Assembly: GCA_021730985.1 (NCBI GenBank)
Contig: JAKFYI010000004.1
Span: 89,901-153,900, forward strand
Source: Hyphomicrobiales bacterium
Lineage (GTDB): Bacteria; Pseudomonadota; Alphaproteobacteria; Rhizobiales; Xanthobacteraceae
DNA: 64,000 nt
Reading direction: 5' to 3'
Part shown: piece after piece, positions 43,516 through 53,021 of the stretch
Layout of the letters: the number at the start of each line of letters is the position of its first letter
Position numbering within the stretch: position 1 is the first letter of the stretch
Notes under the pieces: generated by a model
The model's database searches: none
Told to the model about the DNA's origin: nothing
What the model saw: only the letters and a program-made list of their open reading frames with translations
Translations under genes and position numbers: made by a program

Positions 43516-45753
43516 CTACGCCGCCTTCTTTCCGGGTGCAAAGCGCCGGTAGAACCGGTCGTCGGTCTTCGCCATGTCGATCAGCAGCTTCGACGGCTTG
43601 AAGCGTGGACCGTGCTTCTTCTCCAGCCGCTCGCACAATTCGACAAACTTTTTCGTGCCCATCATATCGATGTACGACAGCGTTCCGCCGGAATAAGGCG
43701 CGAAGCCGAAACCCAGGATCGAGCCCACGTCGGCCTCGCGTACGTCGGTGACCACGCCCTCCTCGAAGGTGCGTGCGGCTTCGACCGCCATCACCACCAG
43801 AATGCGGTGCTTGAGCTCCTCGATGTCGATCGCTTCGACCTGCTCGCGGCTGAGCGCTTTCGGCAGCAGGTCCGACAGCCCTGGCCAAAGCCGCTTCGGC
43901 TGGCCTTGCGGATAGTCGTAGAAGCCCTTGCCGTTCTTGCGTCCCAGGCGGGCGTTCTTCTCCACCATGTCTTCCAGAAGCTTCTTCTGAGCCGGGTTCA
44001 CCGCGCCGGCACCAAGGTCGGCCTCGGCGGCGCGTACGATCCTCAGTCCCAGGTCGAGCGCGGTCTCGTCGTTGAGCGAGAGCGGACCGACCGGCATGCC
44101 GGCCATGCGCGCGGCGTTCTCGACCATCGCCGCAGGGATGCCTTCCAACAACATCAGGTGGCCCTCCTGGATGTAGTTGAGCACGCAGCGGTTGGCGTAA
44201 AAGCCGCGCGTGTCGTTGACGACGATCGGCGTCTTGCGGATCAGGCGGACGAAATCCAGCGCGGTGGCGAGCGCAAGATCACCGGTTTTCTTGCCCATGA
44301 TGATCTCGACCAGCATCATGCGCTCGACCGGGGAGAAAAAGTGGATGCCGATGAATTTCGTCGTATCCTTCGCCGTTTCGGCAAGCGAGGAGATCGGCAG
44401 CGTCGAGGTGTTGGAGCCGAACACCGCATCGGGCAACACCGCCTGCGCCTTCGCAGTGGTCTCAGCCTTCACCTTGCGGTCCTCGAACACGGCCTCAACG
44501 ACGAGGTCGCAACCGGCCAACGCCGCGTAGTCCGCGGTCGCCGCGATGCGCGCCAGCACGGCATCGCGCGCGGCGCCAACCATGCGGCCCTTGTTCACCT
44601 GATCAGTGAGGCTCTTGTGGATACCGGCCTTGCCCTTGTCGGCGCTCTCCTGGTCGCGGTCGATCAACACCACGTCGATCCCGGCCTGCGCGCTGACCGA
44701 AGCGATGCCCGCGCCCATGAAGCCCGCACCGATCACGCCGACCTTTTTTATAGAAACGGGCGGCACGCCAGCCGGCCGCCTGGCGCCCCTGTTGAGATCC
44801 TGCATCGAGACGAACAGCGAGCGGATCATGGCCGCTGCCTCGGGCGTCTGCAGGACATTGGCGAAATAGCGGGACTCGACGGTGAGCGCGCGGTCGAACG
44901 GCAGCAGCAGGCCCTCGTAGAACACCTGCATGATGGCGCGCGCGGCGGGATAATTGTCGTAGGTCTCGCGCCGATAGATCGCGTTCGCCGCCGGGAACGT
45001 CATCATCCCGGCCTTCGAGTAAACCTGCCCTCCCGGCAGCCGGAACCCGTCGCCGTCCCACGGCGCCTTGGCTTTCGGATTGGCCTTCACCCATTCCTTG
45101 GCGGTCTTGATGAGATCGGCAGCGGGCACCACGGCATCGACCAGCTTCATCGCCTTGGCGCGGTTGAGCCGGAGCTGATCGCCCTTGAGCAGAAACTGCA
45201 GCGCGTCGCTCGGCTGGATCATACGGCCAATGCGCGTGGTGCCGCCAGCGCCCGGGAACAGCCCGATCTTCACCTCCGGCAGACCGACGCGGGTCTTGTC
45301 GTTGTCTGCGGCGAAGCGCTGGTGGCAGGCGAGACACAGCTCCAATCCGCCACCGAGCGCCGTGCCGTTGATTGCCGCGGCCCAGGGCTTGCCGGACGTT
45401 TCCAGCCGCCGGTAGAGCTGCGACAGCTTGCGGCTTTCCTCGAACAGGCGGGTGACCGCGGCCTCATGGCCTTGCGACTTGGCAAGTTCCGCGAAGGTGC
45501 GGCCCAGGCCTTCGAGCAGCGTCAGGTCGGCCCCGCCGCTGAATGTGTCCTTCGTGGAGGTGATGACCGCACCCTTGATCGCGGCATCGGTTGCGACCTT
45601 TTCGACGATGGCGGCGAGCTCCGTCATCATCGCCACGTCGATCAGGTTCATCGAACGGCCCGGCATGTCCCAGGTGATCAGGGCAATGCCGTCGCCGTCC
45701 ACCTCCAGCGTGAAGTTGGCCGGAGTTTTCGGAGCCTGTCCGTTGATCGCCAT
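43516..45753 (-). CDS. fadB: Fatty-acid oxidation multifunctional protein (enoyl-CoA hydratase / 3-hydroxyacyl-CoA dehydrogenase)
   Basis: About 745 residues. N-terminal crotonase domain (to about 200; oxyanion loop in TFSGGADLTLLEGLG, AINGTALGGGLELCLACH), a linker, NAD-binding domain beginning KKVGVIGAGFMGAGIA (about 330), and two C-terminal 3HCDH domains (FIGIHFFSPVERMMLVEI, IVVNDTRGFYANR). Carries out steps 2 and 3 of beta-oxidation. GTG at 45762 overlaps the cupin stop, but ATG at 45753 has AAGGAG eight bases upstream and is preferred. Last gene of fadA-cupin-cupin-fadB. Confidence 0.96.
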   Translation of the reverse strand: MAINGQAPKTPANFTLEVDGDGIALITWDMPGRSMNLIDVAMMTELAAIVEKVATDAAIKGAVITSTKDTFSGGADLTLLEGLGRTFAELAKSQGHEAAVTRLFEESRKLSQLYRRLETSGKPWAAAINGTALGGGLELCLACHQRFAADNDKTRVGLPEVKIGLFPGAGGTTRIGRMIQPSDALQFLLKGDQLRLNRAKAMKLVDAVVPAADLIKTAKEWVKANPKAKAPWDGDGFRLPGGQVYSKAGMMTFPAANAIYRRETYDNYPAARAIMQVFYEGLLLPFDRALTVESRYFANVLQTPEAAAMIRSLFVSMQDLNRGARRPAGVPPVSIKKVGVIGAGFMGAGIASVSAQAGIDVVLIDRDQESADKGKAGIHKSLTDQVNKGRMVGAARDAVLARIAATADYAALAGCDLVVEAVFEDRKVKAETTAKAQAVLPDAVFGSNTSTLPISSLAETAKDTTKFIGIHFFSPVERMMLVEIIMGKKTGDLALATALDFVRLIRKTPIVVNDTRGFYANRCVLNYIQEGHLMLLEGIPAAMVENAARMAGMPVGPLSLNDETALDLGLRIVRAAEADLGAGAVNPAQKKLLEDMVEKNARLGRKNGKGFYDYPQGQPKRLWPGLSDLLPKALSREQVEAIDIEELKHRILVVMAVEAARTFEEGVVTDVREADVGSILGFGFAPYSGGTLSYIDMMGTKKFVELCERLEKKHGPRFKPSKLLIDMAKTDDRFYRRFAPGKKAA

Positions 45754-45758
45754 CGCCG

Positions 45759-46223
45759 TCACTCCTTGATCGGTTCGCCGTTCTTGCGCATCCAGCGGCG
45801 CGCCTTGTCATCGCGTTCCATATAGAAATCGACGTCGGGATAATGCACGCGCTCATCCTTCGAGCGGGTGCCGACTTCCAGATACAGGGCATCGCGCGTG
45901 CCGCGGTTGAGCAGACAGTGGCCGACGCCGCCGTTCGCGCGCCAGCCGGCCGCATCGCCGGGCTTCAGCACGATCTCGCCGTCGTTCTCCTGAAGGATCA
46001 GATCGCCTTCCAGCACATAGATGAATTCGTCCTCGCCCTCATGCCAGTGCCGCAGCGCCGACGCGCCACCCGCCTTGACGCGCGCGATATTCACCCCGAA
46101 CTGGGTCAGGCCCGCCGCATCGCCGAGCTTCTGCTTCTCGCGGCCGGCGATCGCGTGAGCGAACTCCTTCGGATAGGAGGCTGTGTTCGTGAAAGGGATC
46201 TTGGAGATGTCGATCTTCGGCAT
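45759..46223 (-). CDS. Cupin-domain protein A (tandem pair)
   Basis: 154 residues, single cupin barrel. Metal motif 1 RHWHEGEDEFIYVLEGD (HxH-x4-E) and motif 2 GHCLLNRG (H-x3-N) are complete. Starts MPKIDISKIPF; ends with a charged tail RRWMRKNGEPIKE. A clear paralogue of the next gene upstream, sharing length, starting sequence, both motifs and the tail. Lies in the fad operon six bases after that copy and overlapping the fadB region. Function unknown; may handle an acyl or sugar-like acid. Confidence 0.85.
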   Translation of the reverse strand: MPKIDISKIPFTNTASYPKEFAHAIAGREKQKLGDAAGLTQFGVNIARVKAGGASALRHWHEGEDEFIYVLEGDLILQENDGEIVLKPGDAAGWRANGGVGHCLLNRGTRDALYLEVGTRSKDERVHYPDVDFYMERDDKARRWMRKNGEPIKE

Positions 46224-46229
46224 AGCGGC

Positions 46230-46703
46230 CTACACCGCTCGCTTCGGATAACGCTCGCCCGACTTGCGCATGTAGCGCGAGCCGTCCTTGTCGCGTTCGA
46301 GCACCATGTCGATGTCGGAATAGACCACGCGCTCGTCCACCGACCGCGTCCCGACCTCGATATAGACCGCATCGCGGTCTGTCCGATTGATCAGGCAATG
46401 CCCATTGCCGCTGTCGGCCTTGAAACCCGCTGCATCGCCGGGCCTGAGCACAGTTTCCCCGCCGTCTTCGGCCATAACGATCTCACCGGACAGCACGTAG
46501 ATGAACTCGTCTTCATTGCGATGCCAGTGTCGTTGCGATGACCATGCGCCGGGTTTGAGCGTGGTGAGGTTGACCCCGAACTGGCTCAAACCCGCAGCAT
46601 TGCCGAGCCGCTTGCGCTCGCGGCCAACCACGGCCTGCCAGAATGGGTCGGGATACATGTTGACGGTATCGACCGGCAAGCTGGAGATTTCGATCTTGGG
46701 CAT
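46230..46703 (-). CDS. Cupin-domain protein B (tandem pair)
   Basis: 157 residues, paralogue of the following cupin. Same MPKIEIS start, motif 1 RHWHRNEDEFIYVLSGE and motif 2 GHCLINR, and tail RYMRKSGERYPKR. Metal ligands are all kept in both copies, so neither looks degenerate; they may form a heterodimer or have different substrates. Four bases after the fadA-like stop. Confidence 0.85.
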   Translation of the reverse strand: MPKIEISSLPVDTVNMYPDPFWQAVVGRERKRLGNAAGLSQFGVNLTTLKPGAWSSQRHWHRNEDEFIYVLSGEIVMAEDGGETVLRPGDAAGFKADSGNGHCLINRTDRDAVYIEVGTRSVDERVVYSDIDMVLERDKDGSRYMRKSGERYPKRAV

Positions 46704-46707
46704 GCGT

Positions 46708-47916
46708 CTACACCCGCTCGATGATGGTCGCGGTACCCATGCCGACGCCGATGCAAAGCGTCACCAGCGCGGTGTTGAGATTGCGCCGCTCCAACTCATC
46801 GAGCACGGTGCCGAGGATCATCGCGCCGGTCGCGCCGAGCGGATGGCCCATCGCGATGGCGCCGCCGTTGACGTTGATCTTGTCGCGCGGAATGTCGAAC
46901 GCCTGCATGTAGCGCAGCACCACCGAGGCGAACGCTTCATTGAGCTCCCAGAGATCGATGTCCTTCACCGTCATGCCGGCCTTGCGGAGCACCTTCTCGG
47001 TCACCGGCACCGGCCCGGTCAGCATGATCGCCGGCTCCGACCCAATGTTGGCGAACTGCCGGATGCGGGCGCGCGGCTTGAGGCCCGCCGACTTGCCGGC
47101 CTCCTTGTTGCCGATCAGCACAGCCGCCGCGCCATCGACGATGCCCGACGAATTGCCCGGCGTGTGAACGTGATTGATCGATTCCAATTCCGGATAGCGC
47201 TGCACCGCGACCGCATCGAACCCCGCCATCTCGCCCATCTGCACGAAAGACGGATTGAGCTGGGCCAGAGTCTGCATGGTCGTCGTCGGGCGCATGTGCT
47301 CGTCTTTTGCGAGCAGCGCGATGCCGTTGACGTCGCGTACGGTCAGCACCGAATTCTTGAAGCGGCCCTCGTCCCACGCCTTGCCGGCACGCTGCTGGCT
47401 TTCGACCGCGTAAGCGTCAACGTCGTCGCGCGAGAAGCCGTACTTGGTGGCGATCAGGTCGGCCGAGATGCCTTGCGGCACGAAGTAGGACTTGAGTGCG
47501 ATCGAAGGATCGACCGGCCATGCGCCGCCCGCAGCCCCGATCCCGACCCGGCTCATCGACTCGACGCCGCCGCCGATCGTCATATCGTGCTGACCCGCCA
47601 TCACCTCGGCGGCCGCGAAGTTCACCGCATCGAGGCCGGACGCGCAGAACCGGTTGATCTGGATGCCCGGGACCTCATCGCCGTAGCCCGCCATGATCGC
47701 AGCCACCCGCGCGATATCGCCACCGGCCTCGCCGACCGGATCGACGCAGCCCAGCACCACGTCATCGATCAGCTTGGGATCGAGCTTGTTGCGCTCCCTG
47801 AGAGCAGCGAGCGGTTGCGACGCCAGATTGAGCGCGGTGACCTCGTGCAATGCGCCGTCCGCCTTGCCGCGGCCGCGCGGGGTGCGCACATGGTCGTAGA
47901 TGAAGGCTTCGGTCAT
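46708..47916 (-). CDS. fadA: Acetyl-CoA C-acyltransferase (thiolase)
   Basis: 402 residues, thiolase fold. Nucleophile Cys91 in [13 protein letters not shown], His in [12 protein letters not shown] and the C-terminal acid/base Cys in [12 protein letters not shown] are all present. Performs the thiolytic step of beta-oxidation with the fadB-like protein. First gene of the fadA-cupin-cupin-fadB operon; an inverted-repeat element lies just before it (47940-48021). Confidence 0.96.
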   Translation of the reverse strand: MTEAFIYDHVRTPRGRGKADGALHEVTALNLASQPLAALRERNKLDPKLIDDVVLGCVDPVGEAGGDIARVAAIMAGYGDEVPGIQINRFCASGLDAVNFAAAEVMAGQHDMTIGGGVESMSRVGIGAAGGAWPVDPSIALKSYFVPQGISADLIATKYGFSRDDVDAYAVESQQRAGKAWDEGRFKNSVLTVRDVNGIALLAKDEHMRPTTTMQTLAQLNPSFVQMGEMAGFDAVAVQRYPELESINHVHTPGNSSGIVDGAAAVLIGNKEAGKSAGLKPRARIRQFANIGSEPAIMLTGPVPVTEKVLRKAGMTVKDIDLWELNEAFASVVLRYMQAFDIPRDKINVNGGAIAMGHPLGATGAMILGTVLDELERRNLNTALVTLCIGVGMGTATIIERV

Positions 47917-47939
47917 TTTTCTTCTCCGGCCTCTCAGTC

Positions 47940-48021
47940 GTCATTCCGGACGCCGAGCGTAGCGCGGCGATCCGGAATCCAGTCTGTATCCGGGTTCGCG
48001 CTTCGCGCGCGCCGGAATGAC
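47940..48021. repeat. GTCAT-bounded inverted-repeat element, copy 4 (variant)
   Basis: 82-base element bounded by GTCATTCCGG and CCGGAATGAC, with inner CGAGCGTAGCGCGGCGATCC and TTCGCGCTTCGCGCGC hairpins. Shares ends and ATCCAGT-like part with the other three, but has a different core. Sits between fadA and the acyl-CoA dehydrogenase gene. Confidence 0.75.
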
Positions 48022-48027
48022 ACCCAA

Positions 48028-49185
48028 CTATAAACTCCGCGCAATCACCAGCTTCATGATCTCGTTGGTTCCAGCATAGATGCGCATCACCCGGGCGTCG
48101 CGGTAGAGCCGCGAGATCGGATATTCGTCCATATAGCCATAGCCGCCGAACAGTTGCAGGCAGCGGTCGGTCACTTTTCCGAGCAGGTCAGTCGACCAGG
48201 CCTTCGCCATCGACGCCGTCACGGTGTCGAGCTGGCCCGCGACATGACGCTCGATGCAATAATCGATGAACACCTTGCCGACCGCGGCCTCGGTCTTGCA
48301 GTCGGCCAACTCGAACTGGGTGTTCTGGAACTCGATGACCGCCTTGCCGAACGCCTTGCGCTGCTTGACGTAGTCGATGGTGAGCGCGACGGCGCGCTCG
48401 ATCATCGCGATGGCGTGCAGCGCCACGATCAGGCGCTCCTGCGGCAGCTCTTTCATCAGTTGAGCGAAGCCTTGACCCTCTTCGGTGCCGAGCAAGTTTT
48501 CCGTCGGCAGCGAAACGTCGTCGAAGAACAACTCCGACGTATCGGCCGAATCCATGCCGAGCTTCTTGAGCTTGCGGCCGCGCCGGAACCCGGGAGCATC
48601 GCCGGTTTCCACCACCATGAGCGAGATGCCCTTGGCCCGCTCCTTCGGATCGGTCTTGGCGACCACGACGATGAGGTTGGCGTGCTGGCCGTTGGTGATG
48701 AAGGTTTTGGACCCGTTGAGCACATAGCGATTGCCGGACTTCACCGCGGTGGCGCGAACGCCCTGCAGGTCCGAACCGGTGCCGGGCTCGGTCATGGCGA
48801 TGGCACCGACCAGTTCGCCCGTCGCAAGCTTCGGCAGCCAGCGCTTCTTCTGCTCCTCGGTGCCGTAGTGCAGGATGTAGGGCGCGACGATGCCGGAATG
48901 CAGCGGTGCGCCGAACGTGTCGAACCCGGCCAGGCTGAACTCGCGATTGATCACCGCTTCATGGGCGAACGTGCCGCCCGAGCCGCCGTATTCTTCGGGC
49001 ATCGAAGCACAGAGCAGCCCCGCCTCGCCCGCTTTGGTCCACACCTCACGGGGATACATGTGGTCGTCATGCCACTTGTCGAGATGCGGCACGAACTCCG
49101 ACGCAAGAAAGCGGCGCGACTGCTCCTCAAGCAGGACGAGGTCTTCGGTCATCCAGGCCGGGCGCGGAAAATTCAGGTCGATCAT
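48028..49185 (-). CDS. Acyl-CoA dehydrogenase (IVD/LCAD-like)
   Basis: FAD enzyme of 385 residues. FAD/acyl motifs AIAMTEPGTGSDLQGVRATA and GYGYMDEYPISRLYRDARV are present. In the C-terminal motif IYAGTNEIM the residue that is the catalytic Glu of short/medium-chain enzymes is Ala; Glu250 in LPQERLIVALHA corresponds to the base of isovaleryl- and long-chain-CoA dehydrogenases, hence a branched or long-chain substrate is likely. ATG at 49185 fits the family start (MIDLNFPRPAW); the longer open frame is an artefact. Upstream of the fadA operon, separated by a repeat. Confidence 0.95.
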   Translation of the reverse strand: MIDLNFPRPAWMTEDLVLLEEQSRRFLASEFVPHLDKWHDDHMYPREVWTKAGEAGLLCASMPEEYGGSGGTFAHEAVINREFSLAGFDTFGAPLHSGIVAPYILHYGTEEQKKRWLPKLATGELVGAIAMTEPGTGSDLQGVRATAVKSGNRYVLNGSKTFITNGQHANLIVVVAKTDPKERAKGISLMVVETGDAPGFRRGRKLKKLGMDSADTSELFFDDVSLPTENLLGTEEGQGFAQLMKELPQERLIVALHAIAMIERAVALTIDYVKQRKAFGKAVIEFQNTQFELADCKTEAAVGKVFIDYCIERHVAGQLDTVTASMAKAWSTDLLGKVTDRCLQLFGGYGYMDEYPISRLYRDARVMRIYAGTNEIMKLVIARSL

Positions 49186-49386
49186 GGCTGTTCTTGGCGG
49201 ACAATCGGTGTCGGACCCACAGGATAGGCCCCATTCCTGCAAGGCGCGAGGCCCATAGGATGGGCCGCGGCCTGAACGCCAAACCTGCACGCACAATTCA
49301 GCTATCGCGCCCGCAGCATCACATTGCCACGCCCGGCCAATCTGCGGGATGATGTCTCGACAGGCCACGCAGTGGAGGCACTCCCC

Positions 49387-50808
49387 ATGACCGATGTTTC
49401 CGTTGGCAAAGGCGGCCCGGCGACGCCCATTGAACCAAGCCTGCACCGGGTGATGGGCCCGTGGCTGCTTCTCCTGTTCATCGTCGGGGATATTCTCGGC
49501 ACCGGCATCTACGCGCTGACCGGTCAGGTCGCCAAGCAGGTCGGTGGCGTGGTGTGGCTGCCGTTTCTGGTCGCATTCATCGTGGCGCTGATGACGGCGT
49601 TCAGCTATCTCGAACTGGTCACGAAGTATCCGAGAGCCGCCGGCGCCGCGCTCTACACCCACCGCGCGTTCGGCATCCATTTCGTGACGTTCATCGTTGC
49701 CTTCGCCGTGATGTGCTCAGGGATCACCTCCGCATCGACGGCCTCGCGTGCCTTTGCGGCGAACCTGTCAAACGCGTTCAACCTGAGCCTTGCGGGCGGA
49801 ATTGGAATCACCCTCGTGGGACTGGCCTTCATGGCCCTGGTGGCCATCGTCAACTTCCGCGGCGTCGGCGAAAGCGTGAAGGCCAACGTCGTCCTGACCT
49901 GCGTCGAGTTGACCGGCCTTCTGATCATCATCGTGATCGGCCTGTGGGCGATCGGACTGGGCCAGGGTGACGTGTCGCGCGTCATGCAGTTCAAGACGGC
50001 AACCGACGGAAGCATGATCTGGCCGGTGATTGCCGCCACCACACTCGCGTTCTTCGCCATGGTCGGGTTCGAAGATTCGGTCAACATGGCAGAGGAGACC
50101 GAAGACCCGACCCGCACATTTCCAAAAATCCTTCTGCTTGGCCTCTTCATCACCGGCTTGATTTACGTGCTGGTTTCGATCTCGGCGATCACACTCGTTT
50201 CGCCCGAGCAACTTGGCGAAGGCGAGACGCCGCTGTTGAAGGTCGTGCAGGCCGGCGCGCCGAATTTCCCGGTCGAGATTTTCGGCTTCATCACCATGTT
50301 CGCGGTGGCCAACAGCGCCCTGATCAACATGCTGATGGCGAGCCGTCTCGTTTACGGCATGAGCCGCGAACGCGTGCTCCCCGCGATTTTGGGCAAGGTC
50401 CATCCCACCCGCCGCACGCCCTACATCGCGATCGGCTTCACCACGCTGCTGGCGTTCGCCCTGATCACGTTTGTGGGCGAAGTGCCCGCACTCGGCGGCA
50501 CCACCGCCCTGCTGCTGCTCTGCGTGTTCACCGTGGTGAACGTCGCCGTGCTTATACTTCGCAAGGATCCCGTCAAGCATGCGCATTTCCGCACCCCTAC
50601 ATTCCTTCCGGTGCTCGGCGCCATCTGCTGCGCGTTCCTGGTTGGCCCGTGGACCGGCCGCGATCCGGTTCAATACAAGATCGCAGGTGTCCTGCTCGGA
50701 GTCGGAATCTTGTTGTGGGTGGTGACGGTACTCGTCAACCGCGCGACCGGACTTGAGCCTGCAGAGCCGGAGATGGGTGACATCGGCGGACCGGGTCCAC
50801 GCAACTAG
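49387..50808 (+). CDS. APC-family amino-acid permease
   Basis: 473 residues, 12 helices. GDILGTGIYALTGQVAKQVGG is the conserved unwound TM1 of APC transporters, AFFAMVGFEDSVNMAEETEDP the TM6 region, and SRLVYGMSRERVLPAILGKVH another family block. Substrate not deducible (amino acid or polyamine). ATG at 49387; divergent from the acyl-CoA dehydrogenase across 201 bases and convergent with the next acyl-CoA dehydrogenase (54 bases). Confidence 0.93.
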   Translation: MTDVSVGKGGPATPIEPSLHRVMGPWLLLLFIVGDILGTGIYALTGQVAKQVGGVVWLPFLVAFIVALMTAFSYLELVTKYPRAAGAALYTHRAFGIHFVTFIVAFAVMCSGITSASTASRAFAANLSNAFNLSLAGGIGITLVGLAFMALVAIVNFRGVGESVKANVVLTCVELTGLLIIIVIGLWAIGLGQGDVSRVMQFKTATDGSMIWPVIAATTLAFFAMVGFEDSVNMAEETEDPTRTFPKILLLGLFITGLIYVLVSISAITLVSPEQLGEGETPLLKVVQAGAPNFPVEIFGFITMFAVANSALINMLMASRLVYGMSRERVLPAILGKVHPTRRTPYIAIGFTTLLAFALITFVGEVPALGGTTALLLLCVFTVVNVAVLILRKDPVKHAHFRTPTFLPVLGAICCAFLVGPWTGRDPVQYKIAGVLLGVGILLWVVTVLVNRATGLEPAEPEMGDIGGPGPRN

Positions 50809-50862
50809 CCAAGACGTGTGCGGATAAAAACGCCGTCACGATATCCGCTCTTGTCCTCCGGC

Positions 50863-52659
50863 CTAGAACGCCTCGGCCGGCAATTCCATTGTGCTCGCAG
50901 CACCAGCCTGAATGCGCGCGAGGTGCGCGCCGGTCTCCGGCAGCACGCGCTCCATGAAGAAGCGTCCGGTGACGAGCTTGGCGTTCATGCGCTCGGCCGC
51001 GCCGTTTCCGCCGGCCTTGAGCTTGCTCTGCGCTGCGGCCGCCATGCGGCACCACATGTAGCCGAGCGCGACCAGACCGAACAGGTGCATGTAGTCGGTC
51101 GAACCCGCGCCGGCATTGTCCGGCTTGGCGATGGCGTTCTGCATGAACCACATCGTGGCCTGCTCCAGATGGCCAAGCGCCTTGCTGAGCGGCTCGGCAA
51201 AAACTTTCATCCCGTCGTCGGAGCCGTGCTCCTTGATGAAGCCCTGCACCTCGCCGAAGAACGCCTGTAGCGCGCGGCCGCCATCCTTTGGGAGCTTGCG
51301 CCCGACCAGGTCGAGCGCCTGGATGCCGTTTGCGCCCTCGTACATCATGGTGATGCGCGCATCGCGCACGAACTGCTCCATGCCATGCTCGGCGATGTAG
51401 CCGTGCCCCCCGAACATCTGCTGCGCCATCACGGTGTTGTTAAAGCCTACGTCGGTCAGCACGCCTTTGATGACCGGCGTGAGCAGCCCCATATGATCCT
51501 CGGCGGCCTGCCTCGTCTTTTCGTCGGGCGACCGGTGATGCAGGTCGGACGCGAGCGCCGTCCAGACCACCAGGGCGCGTCCAGCCTCGTTGATCGACCT
51601 GATGGTCATCAGCGTGCGCCGCACGTCGGGATGCACGATGATGGGATCGGCCGGCTTGTCCTTGGACTTCGCGCCGGATAACGCGCGGCCCTGCAGGCGC
51701 TCCTTGGCGTAGGCCACAGCGTTCTGATAAGCGACCTCGGAGATCGCAAGCCCCTGCAGACCCACCGCAAGCCGCGCCTCGTTCATCATCGTGAACATGG
51801 CATGCAGGCCGCGGTTCTCCTCGGCGACCAGCCACGCGGTGGCGCCGTCGTAGTTCATCACGCACGTCGCGTTGCCGTGGATTCCCATCTTCTCTTCAAG
51901 CGAGCCGCAGCTCAGCGCGTTGCGCGCGCCCAGCGAGCCGTCGGCGTTGGGCAATATCTTGGGAGCGACGAACAGCGAGATACCGCGGGTGCCTTCCGGC
52001 GCTCCCTCGATCCGCGCCAGCACCAGATGAACAATGTTCTCCGACAGATCGTGCTCGCCTGCGGAAATGAATATCTTGGTGCCGGTGATCTTGTAGCTGC
52101 CGTCGGCCTGCTTGACCGCCTTGGTGCGGATCATGCCGAGATCGGTGCCGCAATGCGGCTCGGTCAGGTTCATGGTGCCGGTCCATTCGCCCGCCACCAT
52201 CTTCGGCAGATAGGTCTTCTTCAGTTCCGGCGAACCATGCACCAGCAATGCCGCGATCGCCCCTTGCGTCAGGCCGGGGTACATCGCGAACGCGAGGTTG
52301 GCCGAGGACATGAACTCGTTGACCTGCTGGGTCATGAACATCGGCAGGCCCTGGCCGCCGAACTCGGTGGGCGCGGAAATGCCGATCCAGCCGCCTTCGA
52401 CGATTGTACGAAAGGCCTCCTTGAATCCCTTTGGCGCCGTCACGCTGCCGTCGGCGTTGCGCGTACAGCCTTCGATGTCGCCGACCCTGTTGAGCGGCGT
52501 CAGCACATCTTCGCTGAACTTCGCGGCCTCGCCGAGAATAGCCTCGACGATATCCGGCGAGGCATCGGCAAAGCCGGGCAGGTTGGCGTAGCGCTCGATG
52601 TGGAACACGTCGTTGAGGAGAAACAGCACGTCATCGACGGGCGCCTTGTAGGTCGGCAT
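50863..52659 (-). CDS. Long acyl-CoA dehydrogenase with C-terminal extension (FadE12/DmdC-like)
   Basis: 598 residues; about 200 longer than classical ACADs. N-terminal TYKAPVDDVLFLLNDVFH is typical of this subfamily, MNLTEPHCGTDLGMIRTKAV and ISAGEHDLSENIVHLVLARI belong to the ACAD core, and Glu441 in MMYEGANGIQALDLVGRK sits in the catalytic base position of short/medium-chain enzymes. The C-terminal extension (about 470-598) is the DmdC-type helical domain. Substrates in the family include 3-(methylthio)propanoyl-CoA and fatty acyl-CoAs. ATG at 52659. Confidence 0.94.
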   Translation of the reverse strand: MPTYKAPVDDVLFLLNDVFHIERYANLPGFADASPDIVEAILGEAAKFSEDVLTPLNRVGDIEGCTRNADGSVTAPKGFKEAFRTIVEGGWIGISAPTEFGGQGLPMFMTQQVNEFMSSANLAFAMYPGLTQGAIAALLVHGSPELKKTYLPKMVAGEWTGTMNLTEPHCGTDLGMIRTKAVKQADGSYKITGTKIFISAGEHDLSENIVHLVLARIEGAPEGTRGISLFVAPKILPNADGSLGARNALSCGSLEEKMGIHGNATCVMNYDGATAWLVAEENRGLHAMFTMMNEARLAVGLQGLAISEVAYQNAVAYAKERLQGRALSGAKSKDKPADPIIVHPDVRRTLMTIRSINEAGRALVVWTALASDLHHRSPDEKTRQAAEDHMGLLTPVIKGVLTDVGFNNTVMAQQMFGGHGYIAEHGMEQFVRDARITMMYEGANGIQALDLVGRKLPKDGGRALQAFFGEVQGFIKEHGSDDGMKVFAEPLSKALGHLEQATMWFMQNAIAKPDNAGAGSTDYMHLFGLVALGYMWCRMAAAAQSKLKAGGNGAAERMNAKLVTGRFFMERVLPETGAHLARIQAGAASTMELPAEAF

Positions 52660-53021
52660 GTGGTGCGATCCCCAGCTCTCGATTCGGCCAAGCCTTGCAT
52701 GACCTTTTAGGTGATCTTGCACGCCGGATTAAGCGAGCCCGAGGCGGAGCACGGGAACCCGCTCTCGGCCCGGTCATGCGGTACCAGGGCACCGGATGGC
52801 GAGGATGGGCTTTGTTGCGGTGCAGCAAGGCGCGCTCTGCCAAGATACTTTGAGCCTCGATGACAGCAAATCCGCCAAGAATGCCAGCGGGTTAACCGCT
52901 TGTTTACCGTAATGACCAAAAGTCGTTCCCGGGACATCGGACTGCGCCGTTTCCACCTTCCCTTCATGCGCGCCGTCGTCCGGGGCAGCCGGCGGCGTCA
53001 TGATTTCAGCGATCGAATAAC
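52660..53021. other. Divergent region before the PodJ-like gene (362 bases)
   Basis: Between the ACAD (minus) and PodJ-like (plus) genes. Contains the CtrA-like box at 52892-52906; TGA at 53001 closes the PodJ frame upstream. No other gene recognised. Confidence 0.6.
52892..52906 (+). promoter_or_regulatory. CtrA-like binding site
   Basis: TTAA-CCGCTTG-TTTA matches the CtrA consensus TTAA-N7-TTAA with one mismatch, about 116 bases before the PodJ-like start. CtrA is the cell-cycle master regulator of alphaproteobacteria; this is a pattern match only. Confidence 0.4.

Noticed and set aside
43612..45825. Long open frame (737 codons) on the plus strand
   Set aside because: Antisense to the fadB-like gene, whose catalytic and NAD-binding motifs are all intact; typical GC-rich shadow.
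48028..49680. 550-residue version of the acyl-CoA dehydrogenase
   Set aside because: The first 165 residues run through the divergent APC start region and lack any domain; the family start is at 49185.
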